A stretch of DNA of 64,000 nucleotides from Clostridia bacterium (GCA_017468085.1 JAFUJR010000015.1:144618-208617); one strand, 5' to 3'; positions 42,155 through 51,667 are shown, counted from the stretch's first letter. Notes: generated by a model not told the origin, from the letters alone. Numbers and translations: made by a program.

Positions 42155-44653
42155 ATGTTGAATAGGCGTTTGATTGCAAAAACCGCGCCTGAGGCTTGCG
42201 CGGAAAATATCGTATTTTGGGAAAATTATCGCGTAACGGTTTTAGGACCAAGACTTTTCCGTTTGGAATGTAGCGAGAATAAAAAATTTCGGGATTGCGC
42301 CACGCAGGCGGTGTGGTTTCGGGATATGCCCAAACAGAAATTTAGCGTAGAAATGCCGGACGGGCGGGTTGTGATTTGCACCCCTGCCTGTAAGCTGATT
42401 TTGGCAAAAGATAGGGGGCACGTATGCGTTGAACTTGACGGGAAGCGGATTTTTGCGGATAATTTGGGGAATTTACTCGGCACTTACCGCACCTTGGATA
42501 ACTGCAACGGCGACGTACATTCTCGGCGCTGGATAAAAGGGGATAAGCCGTATAAAATCAAGCCGGAAACAGGGGTATGCTCTAAAACGGGGGTGGCGGT
42601 GTTTGCGGATAATTCTCTTTCGCTCGGCGCGGACGGAGAGGTGAAAAACGAGCGTGCAGACGGCACGGACGAATATATCTTTGTTTTCGGAAAGAACTAC
42701 CGTGGCGCAGTGCGCGCGCTGTATACGCTGACGGGAAAACCGCCTCTCGTGCCCCGTTTTGCGCTTGGAAATTGGTGGAGCAGATACCACGTATATACGG
42801 ATGAAGAATATCTGCGCGTATTGGAAAAATTTGAGGAGCGCGGCGTACCCCTTTCCGTTGCGACGGTGGATATGGATTGGCACTTATCTGACGAAAAGCA
42901 AATGAAAAAGCGGCTTTCGGCGCAAGGAAAATACAAACCGAAATATATCGGCGCTCCGCAAGTGCACGTGGGGTGGACGGGGTATAGTTGGAATAAAGCG
43001 CTTTTCCCCGACCCTAAAAAGTTTCTGCAAAAAATAAAGGATAAGGGTTTAAAAATAACCCTGAATTTACACCCGTCGGACGGGGTTCGTTTTTGGGAAG
43101 AAAGTTATCAAAAAATGGCAAATGCCTTGGGCAGGGACGCGTTGAACGGGGAAGTTATCCCGTTTTCGTTTACGGACAGCCGATTCATCAACGCCTATTT
43201 TGACCTTTTGCACCGTCCGCTTGAAAAGCAGGGCGTGGATTTTTGGTGGATAGATTGGCAACAGAAAAATATCCCCTGGCTGTGCGAGGGCGAGCATACG
43301 GAGGGTAAAGGCGGTAACGCCCGTTCCGTCCCCGATAAAATAGGCTCGGATAAGGACTACGACCCGCTTTGGGCGCTCAATCATTATCATTATTTAGATA
43401 ACGCCGCGGGTGCGCAAACGCCCCTCGTTTTATCAAGGTACGCGGGCGTGGGGTCGCATCGGTATCCGCTCGGCTTTTCGGGGGACACGGAAATTTCGTG
43501 GGACACGCTTGCCTTTTTGCCCTATTTTACTGCGACGGCGAGCAATATCGGCTATACTTGGTGGAGCCACGATATCGGCGGGCATAATTTCGGCGAAAAA
43601 AACGACGAGCTGTATTTGCGGCATATCCAATACGGGGTGTTTAGCCCTATCAACCGCCTGCATTCCACGTGCGATGAAACGATGACGAAAGAGCCTTGGT
43701 TTTACGGGGCGGCGGGGTATATCGCGCAGGAATTTTTGCGCTTTCGGCACGCGCTTGCGCCCTATTTATACACCGCCTCGTATAGGACGGCAAACGAGGG
43801 GAGAGCGCTTGTCGAGCCCCTTTACTACGAGTGGGACTGTCCGCAGGCGTACGAATATAAAACGGAATATCTTTTCGGCGGCGAATTGCTTGTCGCGCCC
43901 GTAATTTCCCGCGTGGAGGAGGACGGATATGCGCGCGTCGAGGCGTGGCTGCCGCAAGGGACGTGGACGGATATTTTTACGGGCGACGAATACGCCGTCG
44001 AGGAAGGTGGAAAAACGCTAACCCTTTATCGAGGGTTGGAAAGCATTCCCGTACTGATAAAAAAGGGCGGGATATTGCCCCTTAGCGCGGACAAGGGGAA
44101 CGGATGCTTTAATCCTCGCCGTTTGGAAATTTGGGCGTATATAGGAAAAGGAAAACTCACCCTTTACGAGGACGGAAACGAGGTCGGAAGGAAGGGTGTA
44201 TTTGAAACGGAATTTACCTCTGATTTTAGCAAAACGGATGGGGCAGGTACGCAATTATTGACCGTTTTCGGGCACGGAGATGGCGCGGTGATACCCGCAG
44301 ACCGAGAAATTTTGGTGCGGTTTAAGAATATACGGGACGGGGAAGTGAAATTGTTGGTCGACGGCAAAAAAACCTCGACGGAAAAGTGGCTGACCGACTG
44401 CGCGGCGGTGAGATTTCCGTTTAAAATCGGCAAAACCTATCGTGTGGAAGTAAAATTCCCTCTGCAAAGTAGGTTGGAAAAATTAAAAGCGCGCGCCGAA
44501 AGGGAATTGACGGCGGCGCAAGGAAACAACACGGAAAAGCAAGCGGCGTACACGGCGCTGAAAAAGGCGAAATCGGTTGCGGACTTTAAGCGGATTTTGG
44601 ACGGCGCAAGCCTACCGAATATCGTTAAGCTACGCATTTTAGAAACGGAATAA
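42155..44653 (+). CDS. Glycoside hydrolase family 31 alpha-glycosidase
   Basis: This 832-residue cytoplasmic enzyme has an N-terminal beta domain, a catalytic barrel and C-terminal beta domains, followed by an extra charged helical tail of about 80 residues. GH31 markers are NWWSRYHVYTDEEY, VATVDMDWH, the nucleophile Asp in DFWWIDWQQ, the acid/base Asp in GFSGDTEISW, and WWSHDIGGHNFG. It would release alpha-linked glucose, xylose or similar sugars; the exact linkage is not readable. It lacks a signal peptide, so it acts on imported oligosaccharides. Three near-copies of the 19-nt motif occur inside it (42415, 43128, 44240). Confidence 0.88.
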   Translation: MLNRRLIAKTAPEACAENIVFWENYRVTVLGPRLFRLECSENKKFRDCATQAVWFRDMPKQKFSVEMPDGRVVICTPACKLILAKDRGHVCVELDGKRIFADNLGNLLGTYRTLDNCNGDVHSRRWIKGDKPYKIKPETGVCSKTGVAVFADNSLSLGADGEVKNERADGTDEYIFVFGKNYRGAVRALYTLTGKPPLVPRFALGNWWSRYHVYTDEEYLRVLEKFEERGVPLSVATVDMDWHLSDEKQMKKRLSAQGKYKPKYIGAPQVHVGWTGYSWNKALFPDPKKFLQKIKDKGLKITLNLHPSDGVRFWEESYQKMANALGRDALNGEVIPFSFTDSRFINAYFDLLHRPLEKQGVDFWWIDWQQKNIPWLCEGEHTEGKGGNARSVPDKIGSDKDYDPLWALNHYHYLDNAAGAQTPLVLSRYAGVGSHRYPLGFSGDTEISWDTLAFLPYFTATASNIGYTWWSHDIGGHNFGEKNDELYLRHIQYGVFSPINRLHSTCDETMTKEPWFYGAAGYIAQEFLRFRHALAPYLYTASYRTANEGRALVEPLYYEWDCPQAYEYKTEYLFGGELLVAPVISRVEEDGYARVEAWLPQGTWTDIFTGDEYAVEEGGKTLTLYRGLESIPVLIKKGGILPLSADKGNGCFNPRRLEIWAYIGKGKLTLYEDGNEVGRKGVFETEFTSDFSKTDGAGTQLLTVFGHGDGAVIPADREILVRFKNIRDGEVKLLVDGKKTSTEKWLTDCAAVRFPFKIGKTYRVEVKFPLQSRLEKLKARAERELTAAQGNNTEKQAAYTALKKAKSVADFKRILDGASLPNIVKLRILETE
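42415..42433 (+). repeat. Oriented 19-nt motif variant in GH31
   Basis: GGGGCACGTATGCGTTGAA, one base from the consensus. Confidence 0.5.
44240..44258 (+). repeat. Oriented 19-nt motif, degenerate copy in GH31
   Basis: GGGGCAGGTACGCAATTAT keeps the first 13 bases of the motif. Confidence 0.45.
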
Positions 44654-44654
44654 A

Positions 44655-44693
44655 GCAAGGGGCGGGGCGAACTTAGTTCGCCCCGCCCCTTGC
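44655..44693. terminator. Perfect 18-bp hairpin between convergent genes
   Basis: GCAAGGGGCGGGGCGAAC and its exact inverse enclose TTA just after the GH31 stop. There is no T-run on either strand, so termination efficiency is uncertain. Confidence 0.6.
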
Positions 44694-44737
44694 TAATGCT
44701 AAACGCCGAGTGTTGAATGCTGAATGATTGAACAAAT

Positions 44738-45424
44738 TTACAGTTTATTTTTCGGACAGACTTTGATACAAACGCCGCAAACGCTTCCTCTGCCAACGTC
44801 TTGGAAATGCTCTTTCATATACCGAGAGCATTTTTCCGCGTCGAAGTTGCGTTCTCCGTCCGTCGTGGGCAATTCCCCGTAAATCGCGCCTGCAGGACAA
44901 GCCCTTTGGCAAAGGGTGCAGCTTCCGCACCCGTTTTCGATGATAGGCAACTCGCTTTGCACGGGGCAATTTGTAAGTACGGTGGCAAGGCGTACCTTAC
45001 TGCCGTAATCCGTGGATAAAAACAGACCGCTTTTGCCCACGAAGCCTAACCCAGACAAAACCGCCGCCGTCTTATGCGCCACTAAGCCGCGGTAAGGGTT
45101 ATTTTTGCCAAGACTTTGGCTTGCCGCGACGGGCAGAGCGGAAAATCCGTGTTTTTCAAGCGCGCGTGCTAAGCGAAAGCCTATATTATCGAGCAGGGCG
45201 TTTGCCGTGCGGTAATGCTGAAAATACATAAAAGAGGGCGCGCCGTCTATCGTGCTAAGCACCCCGTCCGCAAGCTTTACGCCGACGGAAAGGGCGTAGA
45301 CAAGCTCGGGCTGTGTTTCCACGGGCGGGGCAGGTAAGCGGCAAAAGCCGACGATATCCGCGCCGAGTTCTGTCGCAAGATTTTTAAGTTCCGTCTGCAA
45401 AGCAGAGATTTCGTTCGTTTGCAT
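44738..45424 (-). CDS. Epoxyqueuosine reductase-like iron-sulfur protein
   Basis: This 228-residue protein resembles QueG: LATELGADIVGFCRLP at the start, LVAHKTAAVLSGLGFVGKSGLFLSTDYGSKVRLATVLTN, then two ferredoxin-type cluster motifs (CGSCTLCQRACP and CGVCIKVCP). True QueG is longer, with C-terminal HEAT-like repeats, so this is a shorter paralogue whose reaction is unknown, possibly cobamide-linked. ATG 45424 was chosen because the family start follows it directly; the frame continues 20 codons upstream. It stands alone on the minus strand. Confidence 0.78.
   Translation of the reverse strand: MQTNEISALQTELKNLATELGADIVGFCRLPAPPVETQPELVYALSVGVKLADGVLSTIDGAPSFMYFQHYRTANALLDNIGFRLARALEKHGFSALPVAASQSLGKNNPYRGLVAHKTAAVLSGLGFVGKSGLFLSTDYGSKVRLATVLTNCPVQSELPIIENGCGSCTLCQRACPAGAIYGELPTTDGERNFDAEKCSRYMKEHFQDVGRGSVCGVCIKVCPKNKL
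45327..45345 (+). repeat. Oriented 19-nt motif, degenerate copy antisense to the QueG-like gene
   Basis: GGGGCAGGTAAGCGGCAAA lies on the plus strand inside a minus-strand gene. Confidence 0.4.
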
Positions 45425-45644
45425 AATATCACCAAATTCGTGTATATTTTCGCCTATTATACATAAAAATTGCGAAAAAGTCAAGACGCGCGCGGGAATT
45501 TGTGTATAGGCGTAAAAAAACGTTGCGCTTTTCGTTCAAAATATGTTATAATATATTTTGGCGGTATGCCGACGAATTGCAAAAAGCGAAAATCGGCTTT
45601 CCGTTTTTGAAAACTACGCCCGAAATTGGGCGGGGAGGTTGACT

Positions 45645-46316
45645 ATGTTTAAAGTGCTTATTGCGGAAGACGACGGGGATTTACGTCAGCTTTTTCAACA
45701 CGTGCTTATTCAAAACGGTTATTACGTCAAGGGGGTTTCCAACGGACAAGAGGGCTTGGACGAATTGGAAAAGGACAACTACGACCTTATCATTTCGGAC
45801 ATTATGATGCCCGTGATGGACGGCTATACTTTTATCCGTACCTTACGCGAGCAGGGCAAAAATATGCCCGTATTGACGATCACGGCAAAAGACGCCTTCA
45901 ACGATATGTACATGGGCTTCCATTCGGGTACGGACGATTATATGGTGAAGCCTATCAATATCAACGAAATGGTGCTTCGCGTCAGCGCGCTGCTCCGCCG
46001 TTATCAAATGATCAACGAGCGCAAGCAGGTGATGGGCGGCACGATTATGGAATACGATTCGTTCAGCGTTATCACGAACGGCGGCAGAACGGTTTTACCG
46101 CAAAAGGAATTTTTACTTTTATACAAAATGGCGTCTTACCCCGGCAGGATTTTTACCCGTCAACAGCTTATGGACGATATTTGGGGATACGAGAGCGAAT
46201 CGGATTCTCACACCGTCGAAGTGCATATCGGGAAGTTGCGCGAAAAATTCCGCGATAACCCCGATTTCAAAATCGTAACCATCCGCGGCGTTGGGTATAA
46301 GGTAGTCAAATTATGA
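45645..46316 (+). CDS. OmpR-family response regulator
   Basis: This 223-residue regulator has a receiver domain with AEDDGD, phosphoacceptor Asp52 in IISDIMMPVMDG and Lys in MVKPI, then a winged helix ending HTVEVHIGKLREKFRDNPDFKIVTIRGVGYKV. ATG 45645 follows GGGGAGG. TATAAT at about 45548 with TTGCGC upstream makes a promoter. Its stop overlaps the kinase start (ATGA), so the two are translationally coupled. Confidence 0.93.
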   Translation: MFKVLIAEDDGDLRQLFQHVLIQNGYYVKGVSNGQEGLDELEKDNYDLIISDIMMPVMDGYTFIRTLREQGKNMPVLTITAKDAFNDMYMGFHSGTDDYMVKPININEMVLRVSALLRRYQMINERKQVMGGTIMEYDSFSVITNGGRTVLPQKEFLLLYKMASYPGRIFTRQQLMDDIWGYESESDSHTVEVHIGKLREKFRDNPDFKIVTIRGVGYKVVKL

Positions 46317-47383
46317 AAAAGAGCGAGATTGGGAAAAAGGGGAGTTTGTTGAAGAAGCGGAAATGGTTCGGCGTAAACATGACCTTCTATTTCTCGCTGA
46401 TCATCGTTTTGGAAATTCTGCTTTCCATCGGGATCGCGTCCGTGCTTACCTACGCCTTTGACGAGTGGTTTAATCTGTTCGATTATCTGCAACCGCCCGT
46501 TTGTATTTTTATCATCGGTACGGTGGTGGCGGGCGGCGTTACCATCGGCTTTAACCGCTTTTTCCTCGTCCCCATCGAAAAGCTGAACGGGGGCATGGAC
46601 AAGGTAACCAAGGGGGATTTTAAATTCCGTTTGGAAAAGGACAAGGTCGTCGTGCGAGAATTTAGGAATATGTACGACAACTTTAATCTGATGGTGGCGG
46701 AGCTGAGCTCGATGGAAACGGTACAGTCCGATTTCATCGCCAACGTTTCGCACGAGTTTAAAACGCCCATCAACGCCATTGAGGGCTATTCTATGCTTTT
46801 GCAGGGCAGTGGAGAAATCAGCGACGAGCAACGGCTGTATATCGAAAAAATTTTGTTCAACACCAAGCGTTTATCCAACCTTGTCGGCAATATTTTATTG
46901 CTTGCCAAGCTGGATAATCAAAGCATACAAAAACAATCGACGGCTTTCCGCTTAGACGAGCAGGTGCGCCATGCGATCATGCTTCAAGAGCTGAAATGGA
47001 CGGAAAAAGACATCGATTTGGACGTTGAATTGGACGAGGTTACCTACTGCGGCACGGAAGATTTTTTACTGCACGTATGGGGCAACCTGCTTGGTAACGC
47101 CGTCAAATTTTCACCGCGCGGCGGTAAAATCACGGTACGCTTGCAAGGGGTGGGCGAGGAAATCGTATTCACCATTTCCGACGAGGGACCCGGTATTCCC
47201 GAGGACGCAAAAACTCGCATTTTCAATAAGTTTTATCAAGGCGACGGCGCGCATAAAGAGAAAGGAAACGGACTTGGTTTGGCGCTCGCAAAGCGTATCG
47301 TCGATATCAACAAAGGTGCAATCGGGGTGGAAAATCTGCCCGAACGCGGTTGTCAATTTACCGTAATCCTCAAGAATAGTTGA
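46313..47383 (+). CDS. Membrane sensor histidine kinase
   Basis: This 356-residue kinase has two membrane segments (about 20-45 and 60-82) with almost no extracellular part between them. A HAMP-like linker, the H-box SDFIANVSHEFKTPINAIEGYS with His147, GNLLGNAVKFSP (N box), DEGPGIPEDAK and GNGLGLALAKRIV follow. The small external loop suggests sensing inside the membrane, as in kinases monitoring cell-wall antibiotics; this is inference. No transporter lies beside it. Confidence 0.92.
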   Translation: MKKSEIGKKGSLLKKRKWFGVNMTFYFSLIIVLEILLSIGIASVLTYAFDEWFNLFDYLQPPVCIFIIGTVVAGGVTIGFNRFFLVPIEKLNGGMDKVTKGDFKFRLEKDKVVVREFRNMYDNFNLMVAELSSMETVQSDFIANVSHEFKTPINAIEGYSMLLQGSGEISDEQRLYIEKILFNTKRLSNLVGNILLLAKLDNQSIQKQSTAFRLDEQVRHAIMLQELKWTEKDIDLDVELDEVTYCGTEDFLLHVWGNLLGNAVKFSPRGGKITVRLQGVGEEIVFTISDEGPGIPEDAKTRIFNKFYQGDGAHKEKGNGLGLALAKRIVDINKGAIGVENLPERGCQFTVILKNS

Positions 47384-47467
47384 AATATATTTGAGGAAAA
47401 ATTGAAATACGTATTATATAATAACGTAGATATTATATAATCTCACATTAGGAGAAACGATTTTTCT

Positions 47468-49135
47468 ATGGAAATGGAAATTGGTGGAGAGGTGTTTAAG
47501 CGCCTGGTGTTTGGCGGCGCGGCAAACTTGCATTTGAATATCAAAGAGGTGAACGAGTTAAACGTTTTCCCCATTCCCGACGGGGACACGGGCGAAAATA
47601 TGTATTTGACCTTGAAAGGGGGCGTGGACGCGTTGCAAGGCGCGGAAGACGCTTCCGTAGGAGAGGCGGCGCAGACTTTGGCGCAGGGTATGCTTCTCAA
47701 CGCGAGGGGGAATTCCGGCGTTATCTTATCTCAGCTTTTTTATGGGTTGGGCAAAGGTTTGGCGGGCTTGGGAAAAGCGGATTTGCCGCAACTCATTTCC
47801 GCTTTGAAAAACGGTGTGAAATGCGCTTACGGCGCGGTGGCAGAGCCTGTGGAAGGTACGATGCTTACCGTTGCGCGCGAGGCGGTGGATTACGCGGCGG
47901 CGCAATATGACGAGGGTATGACGGCGGCGGAATTTTTCGACGTCTATTTATCCGAAATGAAAAAGTCGTTGGAAAAGACCCCCGATTTATTGGCGGCGCT
48001 CAAAGAGGCGGGCGTAATCGATTCGGGCGGCGCGGGGCTCGTATACCTGTTCGAGGGCTTTTGCAAGGTGCTCGCGGGCGAGGAAATCGGAGAAGAGCTT
48101 TCGGCGACGGACGGGACGAAAAAGGCTTTGGATTTTTCCAAATTCAACGAGGACAGCGAAATGAAATTCGGCTACTGTACCGAGCTTTTGTTGCAGTTGC
48201 AGAGGAGCAAGACGGATTTAGACGCCTTTTCCGTTTCGGCGCTCATTGAGTTTTTAAGTACGGTTGGGGATTCCATCGTCGCGTTCCGCACGGGACACGT
48301 CGTAAAAATCCACGTGCATACGATGACCCCTTGGAAAGTGTTGGCGCACGGCCAAGAATTCGGGGAATTTTTGACGGTTAAAATTGAAAATATGACTTTA
48401 CAGCACAACGAAACGGTGCAGCCGGAAAAGAAGTCGACGCTTGCGGAAATGCAGAAAAAAATCAAGCGCGCGCGCCGTAAGTTCGCGGCGATCACCGTCG
48501 CTTCGGGAGAGGGGCTCGTCAATACGTTTAAGGAGCTCGGCGCCGATTACGTCGTATCGGGCGGACAGACGAACAACCCTTCCGCGGAGGATTTCATCGC
48601 GGCGTTCGACGAGGTAAACGCGGATTATATTTTCGTTTTACCCAACAATAGCAATATCATTTTGGCGGCGGAGCAGGCGGCGAAAATGTATGCGGAGTCT
48701 AGCGTGCGCGTTATTGAAAGCAAGAGCATCGGCGAGGGCTACGCGGCGCTTTCCATGCTCGATTTTTCCAGCGACGACGCGGACGAAATCGAGGCGCAGT
48801 TGCAAGAGAATATGCAGGACGTCTTGACGGCGATGGTTACGCGCGCGGTACGCACGACGACAGTCAACGGCGTGGACGTGAAGAAGGACGATTATATCGG
48901 CTTTACGGCGCATTGTATGCGCGTTTCCGTACCTTCTAAAATCGACGCGGCGCGTATGCTCGTGGACGAGGTTGCGGACGGGAAAGAGTTCGTTATTGCG
49001 GCGTACGGCAAGGACGCGACGGACGAGGAGCGCGAGGCGTTCTCTGCCTATATGTCGGAAAAACATCCGCGCGTAGAATTTTACGAAATTGACGGCGGGC
49101 AAGAGGTGTACGATTTCTTGCTTATCGTGCAATAA
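47468..49135 (+). CDS. fakA: Fatty acid kinase FakA (YloV family)
   Basis: This 555-residue protein has an N-terminal DhaL-type kinase domain (NELNVFPIPDGDTGENMYLTLKGG, QGMLLNARGNSGVILSQL) that binds ATP. A middle domain and a C-terminal DegV-like domain follow (VVSGGQTNNPSAEDFIAAF, FVLPNNSNIILAAEQAA). FakA phosphorylates fatty acids held by FakB to feed phospholipid synthesis. The gene for a FakB follows after 33 bases, which confirms the pairing. Confidence 0.9.
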   Translation: MEMEIGGEVFKRLVFGGAANLHLNIKEVNELNVFPIPDGDTGENMYLTLKGGVDALQGAEDASVGEAAQTLAQGMLLNARGNSGVILSQLFYGLGKGLAGLGKADLPQLISALKNGVKCAYGAVAEPVEGTMLTVAREAVDYAAAQYDEGMTAAEFFDVYLSEMKKSLEKTPDLLAALKEAGVIDSGGAGLVYLFEGFCKVLAGEEIGEELSATDGTKKALDFSKFNEDSEMKFGYCTELLLQLQRSKTDLDAFSVSALIEFLSTVGDSIVAFRTGHVVKIHVHTMTPWKVLAHGQEFGEFLTVKIENMTLQHNETVQPEKKSTLAEMQKKIKRARRKFAAITVASGEGLVNTFKELGADYVVSGGQTNNPSAEDFIAAFDEVNADYIFVLPNNSNIILAAEQAAKMYAESSVRVIESKSIGEGYAALSMLDFSSDDADEIEAQLQENMQDVLTAMVTRAVRTTTVNGVDVKKDDYIGFTAHCMRVSVPSKIDAARMLVDEVADGKEFVIAAYGKDATDEEREAFSAYMSEKHPRVEFYEIDGGQEVYDFLLIVQ

Positions 49136-49168
49136 CGTTTAAAAAGGATAAAATAAGGAGAAATACAA

Positions 49169-50059
49169 ATGAGAGATTACGTAATTATCACCGATTCCAG
49201 CTGCGATTTGGACGCACAGTACAGAGAGCCGTTTGGGATCAGAGCGGTAAAAATGCATTATACCCTTGGCGAAAACAATTATGACTCCGATTTGGATTGG
49301 CAGAACGTTTCGCCGAAACAGTTCTACGACGCAATGCGCGAGGGACAAAAAGTGCGTAGTGCGCAAGTAAACGTGGAGGAGTATAAGGCGGCGTTCAAGG
49401 CGATTTTGGACGAAGGAAAGGACGTGCTTTCCATTTCCTGTTCGTCGAATATTTCCGCTTCAGTCAAGGCGAGCTACGTAGCGCGCGACGAGTTGAAAAA
49501 AGAATATCCCGACGCGAAAATTATCTGCGTTGACGCCCTCCGCGCTTGTCAGGCTTTGGGTATTCTCGTGATGACCGCAGGCGAATTGAAAGCGGAAGGA
49601 AAATCCATCGACGAAGTAGCGGAATGGGTAGAAAAAAATAAACTCACCTCGAACATGGTAGGCTCTGTTGATAAATTGACGTATTTAAAGAACGCGGGCA
49701 GAGTGAGCGCGGCAAGCGCGTTTTTCGGCGGTTTGTTGAATATAAAACCCATCATCGTCGCGGACGCGTTGGGCAGAAATTTTGCTTGCGAAAAGGTAAA
49801 GGGCAGAAAGGCGTCGTTGCTTCGTACGGCGGAAATCGTAAAGGAAAATTATTTGGACGTTCCGCACCAGAAAATGTTTATCAGCCACGCAGATTGTTTA
49901 GAGGACGCAGAAGAGCTTAAAAAGATGATTTGGGAACAGCTCGGCAAGGAAATTCCTATCTATATCGGGTACGTAGGTACGTCGGTTGGTTCGGCGGTTG
50001 GCCCCGGTATGATCGGCGTGCACTACTTCGGTAAAGAAGTTACGTTGAATAAAGAATAA
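49169..50059 (+). CDS. fakB: DegV-family fatty acid-binding protein FakB
   Basis: This 296-residue protein has the DegV fold: VIITDSSCDLDAQY at the start, VRSAQVNVEEYKAAF, ISCSSNISASVKAS with Ser residues that bind the fatty-acid carboxylate, LTYLKNAGRVSAASAFFGGLLNIKPII, and a C-terminal GSAVGPGMIGVHYFG. It presents fatty acids to FakA. AAGGAGAAA precedes the ATG. Confidence 0.93.
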   Translation: MRDYVIITDSSCDLDAQYREPFGIRAVKMHYTLGENNYDSDLDWQNVSPKQFYDAMREGQKVRSAQVNVEEYKAAFKAILDEGKDVLSISCSSNISASVKASYVARDELKKEYPDAKIICVDALRACQALGILVMTAGELKAEGKSIDEVAEWVEKNKLTSNMVGSVDKLTYLKNAGRVSAASAFFGGLLNIKPIIVADALGRNFACEKVKGRKASLLRTAEIVKENYLDVPHQKMFISHADCLEDAEELKKMIWEQLGKEIPIYIGYVGTSVGSAVGPGMIGVHYFGKEVTLNKE

Positions 50060-50072
50060 TTTTTGACGGAAG

Positions 50073-50111
50073 GGAAGGCTTGGCTTTTGCAAAGCCTTCC
50101 TAATTTTTTCG
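50073..50111 (+). terminator. Terminator of fakA-fakB
   Basis: GGAAGGCTT and AAGCCTTCC pair around ten bases, followed by TAATTTTTTC. Confidence 0.85.
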
Positions 50112-50233
50112 TTTTGGTGGGGGAAAAGGATTGACTTTTTCCTTTGAGTGGGGTATAATAGATTTCGTTGTGGAAAGCGTTATCCTCTTTGCGACGGAAA
50201 ACACTTATAGCATTATAATTTAATAACGGATAT

Positions 50234-50322
50234 GCAGGAATATCGAAGCGGTCATAACGAGGCGGTCTTGAAAACCGTTTGGGGGCAACCCCACGGGGGT
50301 TCGAATCCCTCTTCCTGCGCCA
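50234..50322 (+). tRNA. tRNA-Ser (anticodon UGA)
   Basis: The acceptor stem GCAGGAA / TTCCTGC, discriminator G and encoded CCA are present. The anticodon loop CTTGAAA gives UGA, with stem GGCGGT / ACCGTT. A long variable arm (TTGGGGGCAACCCCAC) and the T arm GGGGGTTCGAATCCCTC mark a class II serine tRNA. Confidence 0.95.
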
Positions 50323-50334
50323 ACAAAGAAAAAG

Positions 50335-50359
50335 CGACGGAATAAAATCCGTCGTTTTT
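50335..50359 (+). terminator. Terminator of tRNA-Ser
   Basis: CGACGG and CCGTCG pair around AATAAAAT, followed by TTTTTATT. Confidence 0.85.
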
Positions 50360-50506
50360 ATTATAAAGCAACACCAGCTACGCTGGTGGTAAATAACTTT
50401 AGCTTTAAGCTCACCATTTACTAGTAAAAATTGCATAAAGGATTGAAGTATATTAAAATTTGTGATATAATGTACTTAATAAATAAAAAATTGTAGGATA
50501 AATTAG

Positions 50507-50821
50507 ATGAAAACCTATACGATTTGTGGCAGCATGAGATTTAAGAAGCAAATGAAAGAGATTGCGTATTATCTTGAAACAGCTAAGGAATTTAATATAT
50601 TACAGTGCGTTTACTGCAAAGAAAATACTATTCCTACAGCTAAGGAGCTTGCCCGTCTTAAAGATTCTCATTATAAAAAAATCGATTTAAGCGATGGAAT
50701 CTACGTTGTAAATATTAACGGTTATATTGGAGAATCTGTGCAAGAAGAAATAGAGTATGCTAAAAAACGAGGGAAAGAAATAATCTATCATTGTAATCGC
50801 GAAGTCCCGCTTAATGAATAA
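50507..50821 (+). CDS. Nucleoside 2-deoxyribosyltransferase-like small protein
   Basis: This 104-residue protein begins TYTICGSMRFKKQMKEIAYYLE and has DLSDGIYVVNINGYIGESVQEEIEYAKKRGKEIIYH. This is the Rossmann-like pattern of nucleoside 2-deoxyribosyltransferase and DUF4406-type proteins. The Asp-Gly and Gly-Glu-Ser-Glu elements fit ligand binding, but whether it acts on nucleosides is unknown. Base use is clearly more AT-rich than its neighbours (many AAA, ATA, TTA codons), and it lies just after a tRNA gene, which suggests acquisition. Its promoter, with TATAAT at about 50465, is its own. Confidence 0.65.
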   Translation: MKTYTICGSMRFKKQMKEIAYYLETAKEFNILQCVYCKENTIPTAKELARLKDSHYKKIDLSDGIYVVNINGYIGESVQEEIEYAKKRGKEIIYHCNREVPLNE

Positions 50822-50827
50822 AAATGT

Positions 50828-50892
50828 CCCACCCATGTATGCGATGAAATAAAAACGTGCGGGCAGGTATGCGATGAACCGCTACTTGCCCC
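50828..50892 (+). repeat. Two 19-nt motif variants and a hairpin
   Basis: ACCCATGTATGCGATGAAA is followed by CGGGCAGGTATGCGATGAA (50860-50878). The second pairs with TACTTGCCCCG to make a terminator-like stem after the small gene. Confidence 0.6.
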
Positions 50893-50998
50893 GTAATTAT
50901 TTTTTGCGTTTTCGAGGTAAAAATTACTTGTAAAATCTTGACGGGCGGTGAAAGAATATGTTAAAATATACAAAACCTTATTTACAGAGGATACGATT

Positions 50999-51556
50999 AT
51001 GGACAAACAGCAAAGCATCGCAGAGTACAATCACAAAATCAAGCGCGTCATGATCACGCAGGAAGAAATTGCGCAAAGAATTGCAGAGGTCGGCAAGCAA
51101 ATAGACGAATGGTACGACGGCAGACCTTTCTTGCTCGTCAGCATCTTAAAGGGCTCGTTCGTGTTCTTGGCGGATTTATGCCGCGCCATCAGTTCGCCTT
51201 GCGAAATCGGTTTTATGTGCGCAAAAAGCTATTATAAGCAAACGGTTTCGTCGGGGATCGTCAGTATCACGATGGATTTGGAGCAGGACGTGAGCAACTA
51301 TCACGTCATCATTGTGGAGGATATCGTAGACACGGGCAGAACGCTGAACGACATCACCAAGCTTTTGAAGGAGCGCAATCCCCTTTCCTTGCGCGTGGTA
51401 ACGTTGTTGGACAAGCCTTCCCGCCGTTTGGTGGACTTTAAGCCCGACGTTTCTCTTTTCACCATTCCCGATTTCTTCGTGATCGGTTACGGCTTGGACG
51501 GAGAGGAGCTTTACCGCAACCTGCCTTACGTAGCGGAATATAATTTAGACGATTAA
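50999..51556 (+). CDS. hpt: Hypoxanthine phosphoribosyltransferase
   Basis: This 185-residue purine salvage enzyme makes IMP and GMP from hypoxanthine or guanine and PRPP. Motifs: LLVSILKGSFVFLADL, the PRPP loop VIIVEDIVDTGRTLNDI, the base-contacting VTLLDKPSRR, and FVIGYGLDGEELYRNLPYV. ATG 50999 has an AGAGGA site. A promoter TTGACG...TAAAAT lies at 50938-50967. Confidence 0.94.
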   Translation: MDKQQSIAEYNHKIKRVMITQEEIAQRIAEVGKQIDEWYDGRPFLLVSILKGSFVFLADLCRAISSPCEIGFMCAKSYYKQTVSSGIVSITMDLEQDVSNYHVIIVEDIVDTGRTLNDITKLLKERNPLSLRVVTLLDKPSRRLVDFKPDVSLFTIPDFFVIGYGLDGEELYRNLPYVAEYNLDD

Positions 51557-51635
51557 AAACGGAGCGGCTTGTATGCCTTAAAAAGGCGCGCAAGCCCTTT
51601 TTGATTTTTGCAACGAAAAACGACAAAAAAGACAA

Positions 51636-51667
51636 AAAACGCTTGTGTAAAACGCAAGCGTTTTTTC
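51636..51667 (+). terminator. Terminator of hpt
   Basis: AAAACGCTTG and CAAGCGTTTT pair around TGTAAAACG, followed by TTTT. Confidence 0.85.

Noticed and set aside
50340-50420. Possible attachment site duplicate of tRNA-Ser 3' end
   Set aside because: The sequence after the tRNA does not repeat its 3' end, and no integrase gene lies nearby.
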